Below are positions 54,537 through 63,869 of a stretch of DNA of 64,000 nucleotides, in pieces. This DNA is from Roseiarcus sp963806935. GTDB taxonomy: Bacteria; Pseudomonadota; Alphaproteobacteria; Rhizobiales; Beijerinckiaceae. The stretch is taken from positions 186,001 through 250,000 of the forward strand of contig CAWEAT010000022.1 of the NCBI GenBank assembly GCA_963806935.1. Direction: 5' to 3'. The first letter of the stretch is position 1, and each line of letters begins with the position of its first letter. Below the pieces are notes generated by a model. That model worked only from the letters and a program-made list of their open reading frames with translations, was not told the DNA's origin and searched no databases. The position numbers were made by a program, and so were the translations under genes.

Positions 54537-54844
54537 TGGTCCATGTCCTTCAGCAGCGCCTTGAGGTCGTCGATGCGGCGCGGCCAGTACGCGCGATACC
54601 GGGCCAGCCACCGTCCGATTTGCACGAGCCCCTCCGGGTCCACTTCATAGTTGACGAAACGGCCGTCGCGCCGCTCGCGCACGAGCCGCGCGGAGCGCAG
54701 GACCGCGAGATGCTGCGACATCGCAGGCTGGGTGATCGTCATGCCGCGCCTGAGGTCGCTCGCGTTCATGCCCCCGACCGCAAGCTTTTCGAACACGCTG
54801 CGGCGCGTGGGATCGGCCAATGCCTTGAAAATGTCGCTCTCCAT
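54533..54844 (-). CDS. ArsR-family transcriptional regulator
   Basis: 103 residues from MESDIFKALADPTRRSVF, the standard start for this group. A winged helix with MTITQPAMSQHLAVLRSARLV makes up most of the protein. No metal-binding Cys cluster is visible, so it belongs to the ligand-responsive ArsR/SRPBCC pairs. It is translationally coupled to the SRPBCC gene and probably autoregulated. Confidence 0.88.
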   Translation of the reverse strand: MESDIFKALADPTRRSVFEKLAVGGMNASDLRRGMTITQPAMSQHLAVLRSARLVRERRDGRFVNYEVDPEGLVQIGRWLARYRAYWPRRIDDLKALLKDMDQ

Positions 54845-55020
54845 GGCGACAGATAAGCACAGACTTATGTGACGCGCAAGCGGTCTCGGCATGACTCGCC
54901 AGGCGGAGACGGCGGGGCGACGCCGCGCAGCCAGCGTTCGGTGAATAGTCGAGTTGTGTGCGAATGCGTGGGAACCTGTTCCTCGCAATTCGGTTGCCTG
55001 CTGACGAACAGGAGAATTCC

Positions 55021-55281
55021 ATGATCAAGCCGGTCGCACTGATATTCGCGGTAGCTGTGGCGCTCGCGCCGGCAGCGGCGCCCGCGGCATATAGCGGCGC
55101 GGGAGCGTCTGCTCCCGGGCGCGGCGTCCACACGCCGGTCAAGCCGCGCTATGGCCATCGCCGAACGCGGCCCATCGTAGGTCAGGAGCAGCGCCCGCGC
55201 GCTTCGCTACCGGCAATTTCCCGCAACCCGGAGGACTGTGCGAGGACCATGTGCACATGCCTGGCGGGCGGGGGTTGCTGA
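55021..55281 (+). CDS. Small secreted protein of unknown function
   Basis: 86 residues. A good AGGAG ribosome-binding site precedes the ATG, followed by a signal peptide (MIKPVALIFAVAVALAPAAA). The mature part is basic and Pro/Arg-rich and ends in a Cys cluster (EDCARTMCTCLAGGGC). I do not recognise a family. Confidence 0.6.
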   Translation: MIKPVALIFAVAVALAPAAAPAAYSGAGASAPGRGVHTPVKPRYGHRRTRPIVGQEQRPRASLPAISRNPEDCARTMCTCLAGGGC

Positions 55282-55328
55282 ACCCCGGCGCGTTCGGGGC
55301 CGGGGCCCGAAAATCGCTACAGCGCTCC

Positions 55329-55559
55329 TCAGAATGAGGGCAATCGCGCCCGCACATACGCGCGTTCGCCTGTGCGCGTGCGCTGCCAGACTTCCAGCGT
55401 CTCGCCGGAGCCCGGATCGAAGAAGCGCTCGCCGGTGAAGCTCCAGTCCGGTCCGGGCGGGGCGTCGAGAGGGTGGCGCTTGTAGCCGCCGCTGCGGAAG
55501 AAGAACCAGATCAGAATGACCGCGGCAAAGATCCCGAGCGGGAACAGAAACGGGATCAT
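55329..55559 (-). CDS. Small membrane-anchored protein of unknown function
   Basis: 76 residues: one N-terminal membrane helix (MIPFLFPLGIFAAVILIWFF) followed by a short hydrophilic tail with PPGPDWSFTGERFFDPGSGE. The ATG overlaps the stop of the YbjQ-type gene, so it is cotranslated. Function unknown. Confidence 0.7.
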   Translation of the reverse strand: MIPFLFPLGIFAAVILIWFFFRSGGYKRHPLDAPPGPDWSFTGERFFDPGSGETLEVWQRTRTGERAYVRARLPSF

Positions 55560-55879
55560 GGAATGGGTTCGGTCACCGCTGCCGTTCCGTAAGCGACGAT
55601 CTCGCTCATCGTATTGCCGATCTCGGCGCTGTCGTAGCGCATCATCAGGACGGCGTTGGCGCCCATCGCGGTCGCGTTCTGGACCAGCCGGTCGAGCGCG
55701 TGGCGGCGCGCCTCCTCGAGCAATTGGGTATATTCGTGAATCTCGCCGCCGACGATGGTGCGCAGGCCCGCCATGATGTTGCCGCCGAGCCCGCGGCTGC
55801 GCACGACGACGCCGAAACATTGGCCAAGCGTCTGGACGGTGCGGTGGCCAGCGACGTTTTCGGTGGTGGCGACGATCAT
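55556..55879 (-). CDS. YbjQ/UPF0145 family protein
   Basis: 107 residues from MIVATTENVAGHRTVQTLG. The pentameric YbjQ fold is indicated by GVVVRSRGLGGNIMAGLRTI, GGEIHEYTQLLEEAR and the metal-ligand-like stretch NAVLMMRYDSAEI. The role is unproven; the family is annotated as putative heavy-metal binding. It is coupled to the small membrane protein downstream. Confidence 0.88.
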   Translation of the reverse strand: MIVATTENVAGHRTVQTLGQCFGVVVRSRGLGGNIMAGLRTIVGGEIHEYTQLLEEARRHALDRLVQNATAMGANAVLMMRYDSAEIGNTMSEIVAYGTAAVTEPIP

Positions 55880-55965
55880 GGGCTGACTCCGGCGCGCACG
55901 CCCTGAAGGATCGGGTTTCAAGCGAGCGTCGGCCGCAACCCTTACGCCGAAAGTCTAAATTTCCG

Positions 55966-56292
55966 TCACCGAAGTCCCGACCGGACCCGGCCGAAATGGC
56001 GGGCGAGGGCGACGGCCATGACCAGCGCGCCCAAGGCCACCAGCGACCACTCGGCGATCACGTCGCTTCCCTTGGGTGAGAAAGCGAAGAGCAGGGCGAA
56101 GCCCACGGCAAGATTCAGGAAGCCCCAAAGGACATTGACCAAGGGTGAGGATTCGCCGACGCCCGGCGGCGAAGCGAACGGCGTCTGAAACCAGCGCCCG
56201 CAGATCCCCTCAACGAAATGCGGGACGCCATTGGCGAGCAGCAATCCGCTGACGAATTGCAGGAGGTAGATGTACCAGGGAAGGCTCAGCAT
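55966..56292 (-). CDS. Small integral membrane protein
   Basis: 108 residues with about three hydrophobic helices (about 5-22, 50-70 and 80-98). VNVLWGFLNLAVGFALLF and HFVEGICGRWFQTPF are distinctive, but I cannot name the family. It follows the AbrB-family gene on the same strand with a 13-bp gap. Confidence 0.7.
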   Translation of the reverse strand: MLSLPWYIYLLQFVSGLLLANGVPHFVEGICGRWFQTPFASPPGVGESSPLVNVLWGFLNLAVGFALLFAFSPKGSDVIAEWSLVALGALVMAVALARHFGRVRSGLR

Positions 56293-56305
56293 GGCGGGCC
56301 GGCTT

Positions 56306-57403
56306 TCATTTGGAGACCTGAACGTCCGAGGGCGCCGGCGCGGGTCCTGCGGTCCAGCGGGCGATTGTCCGGGCGAGGCTGGGGCCGATCAGGATCACGA
56401 TCAGCAGGCGTCCGATCTGCATCGCCATTACGAACGGAATGTCGACCGGGGACGACGCGGCGATGATCGCCACCGCATCCGCGCCGCCGGGGCTGGTGGC
56501 GAGATAGGCGGTCAGCGCGTCCGTTCCCGCCGCCTCGTGCAACGCGACCGCCAGACCGCCGCACATCGCGATCAGGGCGAAGATCGAGGCCAGGATCCTC
56601 GGCAATTGTTTCGCCGCGTAGAGCACGATTTCTCGCGTGAACCTGAGGCCGATCGACCAGCCGACCAGCGCGTAGCATAGGGCGAGCAGCCACGGCGGCA
56701 GCGTGATCGTGAGGATGTGGGCCGCCGAAAGGGGAGCGCCGACGAACAGCGGCAAAAGCAGCGGACCGGCCGGCATCCTGGACTTGAACCCGACGACCGC
56801 GCCGCCGAACGCCAGCGCGAGCGTACCGAGGAAAGGCCCGGCCGCAAGCGGCGGAAACCAGTCGATCGAGGCCGCCGCGCCGCCCGAAGCCGAAAACGCC
56901 CGCGCGACGATCGACGCCACCAGCCCGACGCATGCGACGCGCAGATATTGCATGACGGCGACGAGCCTGATGTCGCCGCCGTAGGCGTCGGCCATCAGCA
57001 CCATCGCGGTCGCGGCGCCGGGGGAGGAGCCCCAGACGGCGGTTGAGCCCGGGAGCACTTTCCACCGCGCCAGGGCGAAGCCGAGGCCGGCCGCCATGAG
57101 GATGACCGAGCCGATGAGGACAAGGAACATCGGCCATTTCTGGAAGATCGTCAGCATAATATCGGGCGTGATGCTTCGCGCGACGAGGCAGCCGACAAAG
57201 CCCTGTGCGACCACGAAGGCCCAGGGCGGGATCCTGACGCGCCCCTCGAACCATGAAACCAGGATCGCCGCGCCGATGGCGCCGAGCAGCAGCGCCGCGG
57301 GCAGGCGCATCAGCTCAAAGGCGGCGACGAAGATCAGCGAGCCGGCCAGCAGCGCAGCCCATTGCAGCGCCGGAGGGCTCGCTTTCAGGGTCACGCGCGA
57401 CAT
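56306..57403 (-). CDS. AbrB-family (AbrB duplication) membrane protein
   Basis: 365 residues from MSRVTLKASPPALQ, with about ten membrane helices. The repeated motif PGSTAVWGSSPGAATAMVLMADAYGGDIRLVAVMQYLRV and a second copy TSPGGADAVAIIAASSPVDIPFVMAMQ mark the duplicated domain. Members are often annotated as AbrB-like ammonia monooxygenase proteins, a name that does not reflect function; transport is more likely. It lies 7 bp after the isochorismatase-fold gene and is probably cotranscribed. Confidence 0.85.
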   Translation of the reverse strand: MSRVTLKASPPALQWAALLAGSLIFVAAFELMRLPAALLLGAIGAAILVSWFEGRVRIPPWAFVVAQGFVGCLVARSITPDIMLTIFQKWPMFLVLIGSVILMAAGLGFALARWKVLPGSTAVWGSSPGAATAMVLMADAYGGDIRLVAVMQYLRVACVGLVASIVARAFSASGGAAASIDWFPPLAAGPFLGTLALAFGGAVVGFKSRMPAGPLLLPLFVGAPLSAAHILTITLPPWLLALCYALVGWSIGLRFTREIVLYAAKQLPRILASIFALIAMCGGLAVALHEAAGTDALTAYLATSPGGADAVAIIAASSPVDIPFVMAMQIGRLLIVILIGPSLARTIARWTAGPAPAPSDVQVSK

Positions 57404-57410
57404 TGCATGG

Positions 57411-57968
57411 TCAGGAGCCGGAGAAAGCGAGCGCATCGCTATCGGCCAGCCGCGCGATCCGGGGAAAGACGCGCCGCATCGAATGCTCATGCGGTTCAAG
57501 CGCCATGCTGGTCGTGGCGTCCGCGACGATGACGAGCTCGTAGCCGAGCTCCCACGCTTGCCGAGCGGTCAATTCGACGCCGAACTGGGTCGCGACGCCG
57601 CTGAGGACGATCGTGCGCACGCCGCGCTCGCGAAGCGCGAGGTCGAGTTCGGGGACGGAAAACGCGCCCCAGCTCTTCTTGGTGATCTTGAGATCGCCCG
57701 GCTCGGCCAGGCCGGGCGCGAGATCGATAAAGCCCTCAGGTAGAATCTTGGGCAGCGGCGAGGGCTCGTCCACCTGGCGCGGGTCGCCGGCGACCGGCGC
57801 CACATTGACCAGGACCACCAGCGCTCCCGCGGCGCGAAACTTTTGCGCCAGCGCCTTTCCCCGCTCGACCAGTTGCTCGGCCGGGATCGGTTCAAGCTTG
57901 CGGCCAAGAATGCCGTTCTGCAGGTCGATCAGCACCAGGGCGGACGTGCTGGGGTCGAGGGTGATCAT
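57411..57968 (-). CDS. Isochorismatase-fold hydrolase without the catalytic Cys
   Basis: 185 residues. The isochorismatase-like fold has Asp15 (LVLIDLQNG) and Lys98 (TKKSWGAF), but the usual nucleophile Cys is Gly130 (SGVATQFGVELTAR). True isochorismatases also carry Gly there, whereas amidases and nicotinamidases need Cys. The substrate is therefore uncertain. No siderophore or phenazine genes are nearby. It overlaps no neighbour and is followed by the AbrB gene. Confidence 0.82.
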   Translation of the reverse strand: MITLDPSTSALVLIDLQNGILGRKLEPIPAEQLVERGKALAQKFRAAGALVVLVNVAPVAGDPRQVDEPSPLPKILPEGFIDLAPGLAEPGDLKITKKSWGAFSVPELDLALRERGVRTIVLSGVATQFGVELTARQAWELGYELVIVADATTSMALEPHEHSMRRVFPRIARLADSDALAFSGS

Positions 57969-57975
57969 CTGTCGC

Positions 57976-59787
57976 TCAGTCCTGGTATTCGTTGATCACC
58001 GCGTCGGCGATCGCGCGCTTGGTGATGACGCCGACGACATCGGCCGCGCGCGGCCGGCGCGCGCCGTGAAAGACGATCGCCGCGCCCGCCTTGTGGCGTT
58101 TGAGGCGCGCCAGCGCGAGGCTAAGCAAATCGATGTCGCGGCAGACGACCAATTGCTTCTCGACGAAGTCGTCGACCAGCCTTTCCGGGTTGTTCACGCT
58201 TTCGCGCCAGATACCCGAGCGCGGAGGGATCAGGCCGACGATCCTGCCTTCGCGCTCGACGATCATCGCGCGCAGATCGTCGATGTCTTCCCAGCCGATG
58301 CATTGCCTCAGCGTCGAGCCCGCTTCGGCCAGAATGAACCGCCGCTCCATGACGTCCTGCGCCTGCTGGACCAGATAGAGATTGACGTGCCGCTCCTTGG
58401 GGATGCGGTGGCCGCGGTGGCGCAGCTTTATCGTGTAGAGGGTCTCAGAAATGAGCGCGCGCCTGACGCCGGCGGCGACCGCAACGGCGACGATCACCGG
58501 GACGATGATCGCGTAGTCGCGGGTCATCTCGAACACCATGACGATGGCGGTCATCACGCCCCCGGTCCCCGCCCCGACCATCGCGGCCATGCCGACGATC
58601 GCCGCCGAGGGCAACGTCATCCCCGCGTTTGGAAGGAGCAGAATCGCAAGCGAGGCGAAAGCCGCTCCGAGCGTCGCGCCGAGATAGAGCGAGGGCGAGA
58701 AAATGCCGCCCGAGGCGCCGCAGCCGAGGCTGATCGTGGTCGCGAGCAGCTTGAGCCCGAATAAGAGCGCAAGCAGCCCCGCGGCCGTCATGCTCTGGTC
58801 GAGGACCGACTGGATGACGCCATAGCCGACGCCGTCGATGTACGAATGGCCGAAAGCGTGGGCGAGGCCGACCATCATCGCGCCGACCAGGGTCATGCCG
58901 ATGATGTTCTGGGTGTAGACGTTGCCCGGCAGCTTGGGAAAGCCGTCCTCCATGAACACCAGAAGCCGGATGAACGCCCACGCGGCGACGCCGCAGAGCG
59001 CGCCGAGCGCAGTGAACGCGATCGCCGCCTCGACGCCGAAAGCGCGGGCGGTCGGAAAGACAATCTCCGGAACGGTGAACGCCGGATTGGGGCCGATCAG
59101 TATGCGGCCGAGCATGGTGGCCGAGCCGGTCGCGATGACGACCGGCAGGAAGGTGCGGTTGGAGACTTCGGGCAGAAGGATTTCGACCGCGAACAGCACG
59201 CCTCCGAGCGGCGTGTTGAAGGTAGCCGCGATGCCCGCGCCCGCCCCGGCGGACAAGAGGGTGATCTTCTGCCCGGTCGAGAGCCCGATCGCTTTCGAAA
59301 ACGCCGATCCCAGCGCCGAACCGATCTGGATGATCGGCCCCTCGCGCCCGACCGACGCGCCCGATCCGATCGATAAGGCCGAGGCGAGCGACTTGATGAC
59401 CGCGACGACGCCGCGAATGTTGCCGCGTTTGTAGTAAATGGCGTCCATCACCTCGGGGACGCCATGGCCCTTGGCCTCGGGCGCGAAGCGCTCCACCATA
59501 TAGACGACGGCGAGGCCGCCGAGGACCGGCGACAGGATCACCCAGTTCCCGAACCGGCTCGGCCCTTCGAGAATGTTGGCGTCATAGGCGATCTTGAAGA
59601 CCCCGTTGAACATCGCGTTGTGGATGAGGCCGATGAGCGACCGGAGCGCCACCGCGCCGACGCCGGTCATGATCCCGATCCCCAAAGCGAGCAGGCAGAG
59701 GATGAACAGGCTGACCCGTCTGTCGTCCTCCGCGCCCGCGTCGGCGGTCGCGGACGGAGCGGCGGTATCGGCGGTGGTTGACGTCAT
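57976..59787 (-). CDS. ClC-family chloride channel/transporter with CBS domains
   Basis: 603 residues. Pore motifs: GSGASVGREGP (141-151) with the gating Glu149, and CGASGGIFSPSLYLGA. The first filter reads GSGAS rather than the usual GSGIP, and filter variants can change ion preference. About ten membrane helices precede a C-terminal CBS region (about 455-603) that could bind nucleotides. Its 3' end is 7 bp before the isochorismatase-fold gene, so the three minus-strand genes form an operon. Confidence 0.9.
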   Translation of the reverse strand: MTSTTADTAAPSATADAGAEDDRRVSLFILCLLALGIGIMTGVGAVALRSLIGLIHNAMFNGVFKIAYDANILEGPSRFGNWVILSPVLGGLAVVYMVERFAPEAKGHGVPEVMDAIYYKRGNIRGVVAVIKSLASALSIGSGASVGREGPIIQIGSALGSAFSKAIGLSTGQKITLLSAGAGAGIAATFNTPLGGVLFAVEILLPEVSNRTFLPVVIATGSATMLGRILIGPNPAFTVPEIVFPTARAFGVEAAIAFTALGALCGVAAWAFIRLLVFMEDGFPKLPGNVYTQNIIGMTLVGAMMVGLAHAFGHSYIDGVGYGVIQSVLDQSMTAAGLLALLFGLKLLATTISLGCGASGGIFSPSLYLGATLGAAFASLAILLLPNAGMTLPSAAIVGMAAMVGAGTGGVMTAIVMVFEMTRDYAIIVPVIVAVAVAAGVRRALISETLYTIKLRHRGHRIPKERHVNLYLVQQAQDVMERRFILAEAGSTLRQCIGWEDIDDLRAMIVEREGRIVGLIPPRSGIWRESVNNPERLVDDFVEKQLVVCRDIDLLSLALARLKRHKAGAAIVFHGARRPRAADVVGVITKRAIADAVINEYQD

Positions 59788-60140
59788 GCTGTCCCTCTCT
59801 TGCCCAGCGAATACCGGATGAGGGGCGGGTTCGGCCGACCCCGCCCCTCAGCAAACGCGAAATCAAGCGGACGCGTTGCAACGCCCGTCGTGTCCGCAGC
59901 GAAGATCCGCGGCGTGACCCGTGTCAATGAACTGTAAGTCCCCAATCGCCGCGGGGGAATCGCGCTTTGTCGTCGCAACCGAACCGGGTTCATTCCGGCT
60001 TTTTTTGGGCGAGGGCGGCGAACCGGTCATGCGTTTTGGAGGATGGCGGGTTATTCCTGTAAAGACTGTGTGATCGCGGCCGCCGCGATTTCGCCGCTTT
60101 TGGTTTCGAGAACCGACACAGGCCTAACGGGGACGGGGCG
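59788..60140. other. Divergent promoter region between ClC and L,D-transpeptidase genes
   Basis: About 350 bp. It must contain promoters for both diverging genes. I found no gene, RNA or strong hairpin that I can support; a short T-run near 59999-60006 has only a weak 4-bp stem before it. Confidence 0.5.
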
Positions 60141-60792
60141 ATGATGCTTGATGCGCGAATTCTTCTCCTGATCGGTCTGGCGGGCCTGGCGATTTCCGTC
60201 CGGCGAGGGACGCGCCCAGGCCCTGTTTCCGCTTCCGGGATTCGGTTCGCCGCCGCCGCAGCAGACCCAGACCTATCTGCCGCCTGACGCCGATCCCAAT
60301 TATTCGACTCCCGGAGGCTTCGACCAAGACGTCGACATGCAGCTCACGACTCGCAAGGAAGTCAACGATCCGACCCGCGAGCCGGCCGGCACGGTCACCA
60401 TCAATACGCATGAGCGCAAGCTCTATCTTTCGCTCGGCGCCGGACGGGCGCTCCAGTATGGGATCGGCGTCGGGCGCCAGGGTTTCTCCTGGAAGGGAAC
60501 GGCTGAGATCGGCCGCAAGGCGTTCTGGCCGGGATGGACGCCGCCGCCGGAGATGCTGGCGCGTCAGCCGGGCTTGCCGGTGCATATGGACGGCGGCATG
60601 GAGAATCCGCTCGGAGCGCGCGCCCTCTATCTCTTCCAAGACAAGAAGGACACGTTGTTTCGCATCCACGGCACCAACGAGCCCAACTCGATCGGCAAAG
60701 CCGTGTCGTCCGGATGCATCCGGATGATGGACGCCGACGTGATCGATCTTTACGGCCGGGTCGCGAAGGGAACGCCCGTCGTCGTCCTGTGA
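60141..60792 (+). CDS. L,D-transpeptidase (YkuD family)
   Basis: Forms 3-3 peptidoglycan crosslinks or attaches lipoproteins. The secretion signal (MMLDARILLLIGLAGLA, from 60141) and the mature part (from ALFPLPGFGSPPP) are one base out of register near 60198, so the uninterrupted frame starts only at 60337. Repaired length is about 216 residues. The YkuD site is intact: IHGTNEPNSIGKAVSSGCIRM with catalytic Cys. The frame break is probably a base-calling error. Confidence 0.85.
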
Positions 60793-60810
60793 GGCGGATA
60801 TGGTCGCTTC

Positions 60811-60948
60811 ATGGCGGCGCGCACGCCAAAGCCTGAAGCGGTCCGCGCCGTCAACATCTCCGTGCACGCGGCTTTTGGACTTGGCCTCTACCTCGGCGCC
60901 GTCGCCTGGGGCATCGCCGCGGCTCAGCTCAGTCCTCCTTCACCGTGA
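60811..60948 (+). CDS. Possible small membrane protein
   Basis: 45 residues (MAARTPKPEAVRAVNISVH, then a hydrophobic segment FGLGLYLGAVAWGIAAAQL). It begins 18 bp after the transpeptidase stop and overlaps the convergent cyclase by 20 bp. Too short to place in a family; it could be a small inner-membrane protein or the remnant of a larger one. Confidence 0.4.
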   Translation: MAARTPKPEAVRAVNISVHAAFGLGLYLGAVAWGIAAAQLSPPSP

Positions 60949-62047
60949 ATACCCGGCACGGCGCTGCGATGCCGCGCAGCGCGTGCTCGCCGAGCAAGGT
61001 CAGCGGCGCTGTCGTCTCGGCGGCGAAGGCGCCCGAGATGAGGACCGCCTTGTCGAGCGGCCGGCATAGCCCTTCGAGCCGGCTGACCAGGTTGACGGCG
61101 GGGCCGATGGCGGTGAAGTCGAGCCGATCGGCGGCACCGATGGCGCCCCACAGGATCTCGCCCAGATGCAGCGCGACGCCGAACGGCAAGGGAGCGAGGC
61201 CCTGCTGTCGCCGCGCCTCGTCGAGATGCGCCATTCCAGCGCGCGCGGCGGCGACCGCGCTCAGCGCGGCGTGACAGGCGCCGCCAGCCGCCGCGCCTGT
61301 GACCGGGAAGATCGCGAGCACGCCGTCGCCGATGAACTTGAGCACCTCGCCGCCGAAGGCGTGGACCGATAGCGCAATGCGGTCGAACCAGGCGTCGAGC
61401 GCCTCGATGACCTCCGGCGGGGGACTGCTCTCGGACAAGGCGGTGAAGCCGCGCAGATCGGCGAACAGCAGCGCGGCCTGGATGGTCTCGCCGCCCCCGC
61501 GCCGCAATGGACCCGCGAGCACCCGCGCGGCGCTGCGCCGGCCGAGATAGGCCTCGAGGGTCGCGGTCAGCGTCGCTCGCGCGGTCAGCGCGGCGAGCGG
61601 CGCTGCGGCGAAGCGCGCCGCCTCGCTGAGGCGGGCGGCTTCGTCGGCGGTGAAGGGACGCCGACCGATCCAGGCCAAGGTTGGGCCGTCCGGCCGCGGC
61701 GCGACCGCGTCCTCGTGGACGGGTTTGGCGCCAAGTCCTTCAAGCCAGGCCCGCCCCGCGTCGCCTGCCGCCGAGGTCGCCAGCCCTCCGGGCAAGAACC
61801 CCAACGCCTCGATCACCTCGCCGCTATCGGCCCGCCAGAGCCAGCTGCGCCGGGCGATCAGCGGGTGAGGCGCGGCCAGCGTGAGCGCCCCGGCCGCGAG
61901 CGGAGCGCCGTCCTCGATCAGGCGCTGGGCGAGGTTCGCCAGAAAACCCTCCGGCGCCGGCATGTCAGCCGCCGCGTCGACCAGCCAGGCGAGGGGTGAA
62001 GAGAGCCGCATGGATCGATCATCGGCTGGACTTTGCTTGCCTGTCAT
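60929..62047 (-). CDS. Class III nucleotide cyclase
   Basis: Makes cAMP or cGMP. 372 residues from MTGKQSPADDRSMR, with a second Met twelve codons later as an alternative. The N-terminal half (about 1-160) is an unrecognised sensory region; the catalytic domain has metal-binding ALLFADLRGFTALSE, then EVLKFIGDGVLAIFPV (second Asp) and the base-binding region DFTAIGPAVNLVSRLEG. No membrane helices, so it is soluble. It overlaps the small downstream gene on the other strand by 20 bp. Confidence 0.88.
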   Translation of the reverse strand: MTGKQSPADDRSMRLSSPLAWLVDAAADMPAPEGFLANLAQRLIEDGAPLAAGALTLAAPHPLIARRSWLWRADSGEVIEALGFLPGGLATSAAGDAGRAWLEGLGAKPVHEDAVAPRPDGPTLAWIGRRPFTADEAARLSEAARFAAAPLAALTARATLTATLEAYLGRRSAARVLAGPLRRGGGETIQAALLFADLRGFTALSESSPPPEVIEALDAWFDRIALSVHAFGGEVLKFIGDGVLAIFPVTGAAAGGACHAALSAVAAARAGMAHLDEARRQQGLAPLPFGVALHLGEILWGAIGAADRLDFTAIGPAVNLVSRLEGLCRPLDKAVLISGAFAAETTAPLTLLGEHALRGIAAPCRVFTVKED

Positions 62048-62210
62048 CCATGATTCCGTCCGCTGTCTGCCGGGCCGCGTTTGGAACGTCTCTATGGCAG
62101 CGGCGCGGACCAGCCAGACATTCAACCGAACGGTTGACCTTCAAGGCCCGCGCTGCCCATATTGAACCCACTCGAACGAGAAGCGTAGCTCGGCTGCAGA
62201 GGAAAACCCG

Positions 62211-62672
62211 ATGGATGAATCGCTCGTCGTCCGGCGCGAGACCCAGATCGCGGCTCCGCCCGCCACTGTTTTCGCCTTCCTGACCGATCCGCAAAAAATC
62301 ATGAGCTGGATGGGCGCCGAGGTCTCCACGGAGCTCCATCCGGGCGGACTCTACCTCGTCAAGGACGTCGGCGGGCGGCCCGGCCGCACCGCCCGCGGAC
62401 AGTTCCGCGAGGTCGTTCCCGTCCACCGCCTCGCCTACAGCTTCGGCTGGGAGGGAGACGAGGCGGTGCCGCCGGGGTCGGGGCTGGTCGAGATCGACCT
62501 CCTCGACCGGGAGGGCGGCACGCTCGTGCGCATGACCCATACCGGACTTCCCGACGCGGCCCAATGCGCCAATCACGCCACGGGCTGGACGCACTACCTC
62601 GGCCGGTTGGGGGTGGCCGCCGCCGGCGGAAATCCGGGCGTCGACGACTTCGGGCGCCAGAATGCCGTGTGA
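62211..62672 (+). CDS. SRPBCC/AHSA1-type protein
   Basis: 153 residues. A GAGGAAA ribosome-binding site precedes the ATG. The START-like opening VVRRETQIAAPPATVFAFLT and the C-terminal NHATGWTHYLGRLGVAAAGG are typical of AHSA1 domains. Its 3' end overlaps the convergent ubiH-like gene by 79 bp. No regulator is adjacent, unlike the other SRPBCC gene in this window. Confidence 0.85.
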   Translation: MDESLVVRRETQIAAPPATVFAFLTDPQKIMSWMGAEVSTELHPGGLYLVKDVGGRPGRTARGQFREVVPVHRLAYSFGWEGDEAVPPGSGLVEIDLLDREGGTLVRMTHTGLPDAAQCANHATGWTHYLGRLGVAAAGGNPGVDDFGRQNAV

Positions 62673-63869
62673 GGACCGAGGCCCTCGCGCATGACCAAGC
62701 GCCTGAGCGGCCCGATCGCGGACAGGGCCGCCAGAGCCGCGCCGCGGGCGAAGTCGGCCGGAGCGAAATGGGCCAGCAAGGCGCGGTTCAGTCCGTCGAC
62801 CATGCCTGTCCGCAGCGCGATATCGGACCGCCTCGAGCGTTCGTAGGCGCTCAGAGCCTCCGGCCCGCCGATGTCCCGGCCCGCCTCGCGCGCTTCGACG
62901 GCGCAGGCGATGATCGCCTGGACGTCGCGCAGGCCGAGATTGAGCCCTTGCGCGCCGAGCGGCGGGAAGACGTGGGCCGCGTCCCCGACGAGAGCGAGCC
63001 GGCCGGCGACGATTCTCGGAACGATCTGGCGCGTCATCGGGAAGATTCCGCGCTCGCCCTCGATGCGCATGGCGCCGAGAAGCGACTGCGCCTGGCGCTC
63101 GATCTCGCCCGCCAGCGCCTTGTTGTCGAGCGCCGCGCGCCGGCGCGCATCCTTGTCCGTCATCACCCAGACGAGGCTCGACCGGTGGGGCGCGGCGGCG
63201 CTGGCGGGCAACGGCACCAGCGTGAAAGGGCCGCCGGGGGTGTGGAACTCAGTCGAAAAGCCGCGATGGGGCAGGCGATGGGACAGAAACACGGTCAACG
63301 CGCTCTGCCCGTAGGCGTGAACGCGGGCCTCGAGCCCGGCGGCGCGGCGCGCTTTCGAATCCCGCCCGTCGGCGCCAATGGCGAGCCGGGCCGAGATCGT
63401 GCGTCCGTCTTCCAGCCGCGCCCGGGCGGGGCTCGCGGCGAAGTCGTAGGCGGCGACGCCGTCCGCGACCCGCTCGAGGCCGCGAAACGCGGCCGGCCTC
63501 GTCGGCGAGGGTTTCGGCCATCCGGTCGTTCTCGATATTCCAGCCGAACGCATCGAGCCCGATTTCGGCGGCGTGGAACTCGACCGGGCGGGGCGGAAAG
63601 AGCGTTCCCGTGTCGTCGATGAGACGCAGCGAGCTCAGCGGCGCGGCTTCGGTCCGCAGCCGCGTCCAAAGGCCGAGCGAGTCGAGAAAAGCGACCGAGG
63701 GGTCGAGAAGGGCGACGGTGCGGCCGCGCCCGGTTCGCTCGCCCGCGCCGCTCAGGACGACGTCGAAGCCGGCCCGGGCAAATCCGAAGGCGGCGGCGAG
63801 CCCGGCCAGCCCCGCGCCGGCGACCAGGACGTCCGCGGCGCGCGCGGCCGGCGTTTCGTTGTTGGCCAT
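62594..63869 (-). pseudogene. UbiH/UbiF-type FAD monooxygenase, frameshifted
   Basis: Ubiquinone-ring hydroxylase of the UbiH/COQ6 family. About 425 residues when repaired. The FAD motif VLVAGAGLAGLAAAFGFARAG (residues 14-34) is in one frame; the rest, including LAIGADGRDSKAR and the second FAD motif LVGDAAHVFPPLGAQGLNLG, is in another. The frames separate near 63495 around a GGCCGGCC run. The C-terminal 25 residues run into the convergent SRPBCC gene. The exact ring position hydroxylated cannot be read from sequence. Confidence 0.87.

Noticed and set aside
57613..58764. Long plus-strand frame antisense to the isochorismatase-fold and ClC genes
   Set aside because: Arg/Asp-rich shadow of two well-supported minus-strand genes.
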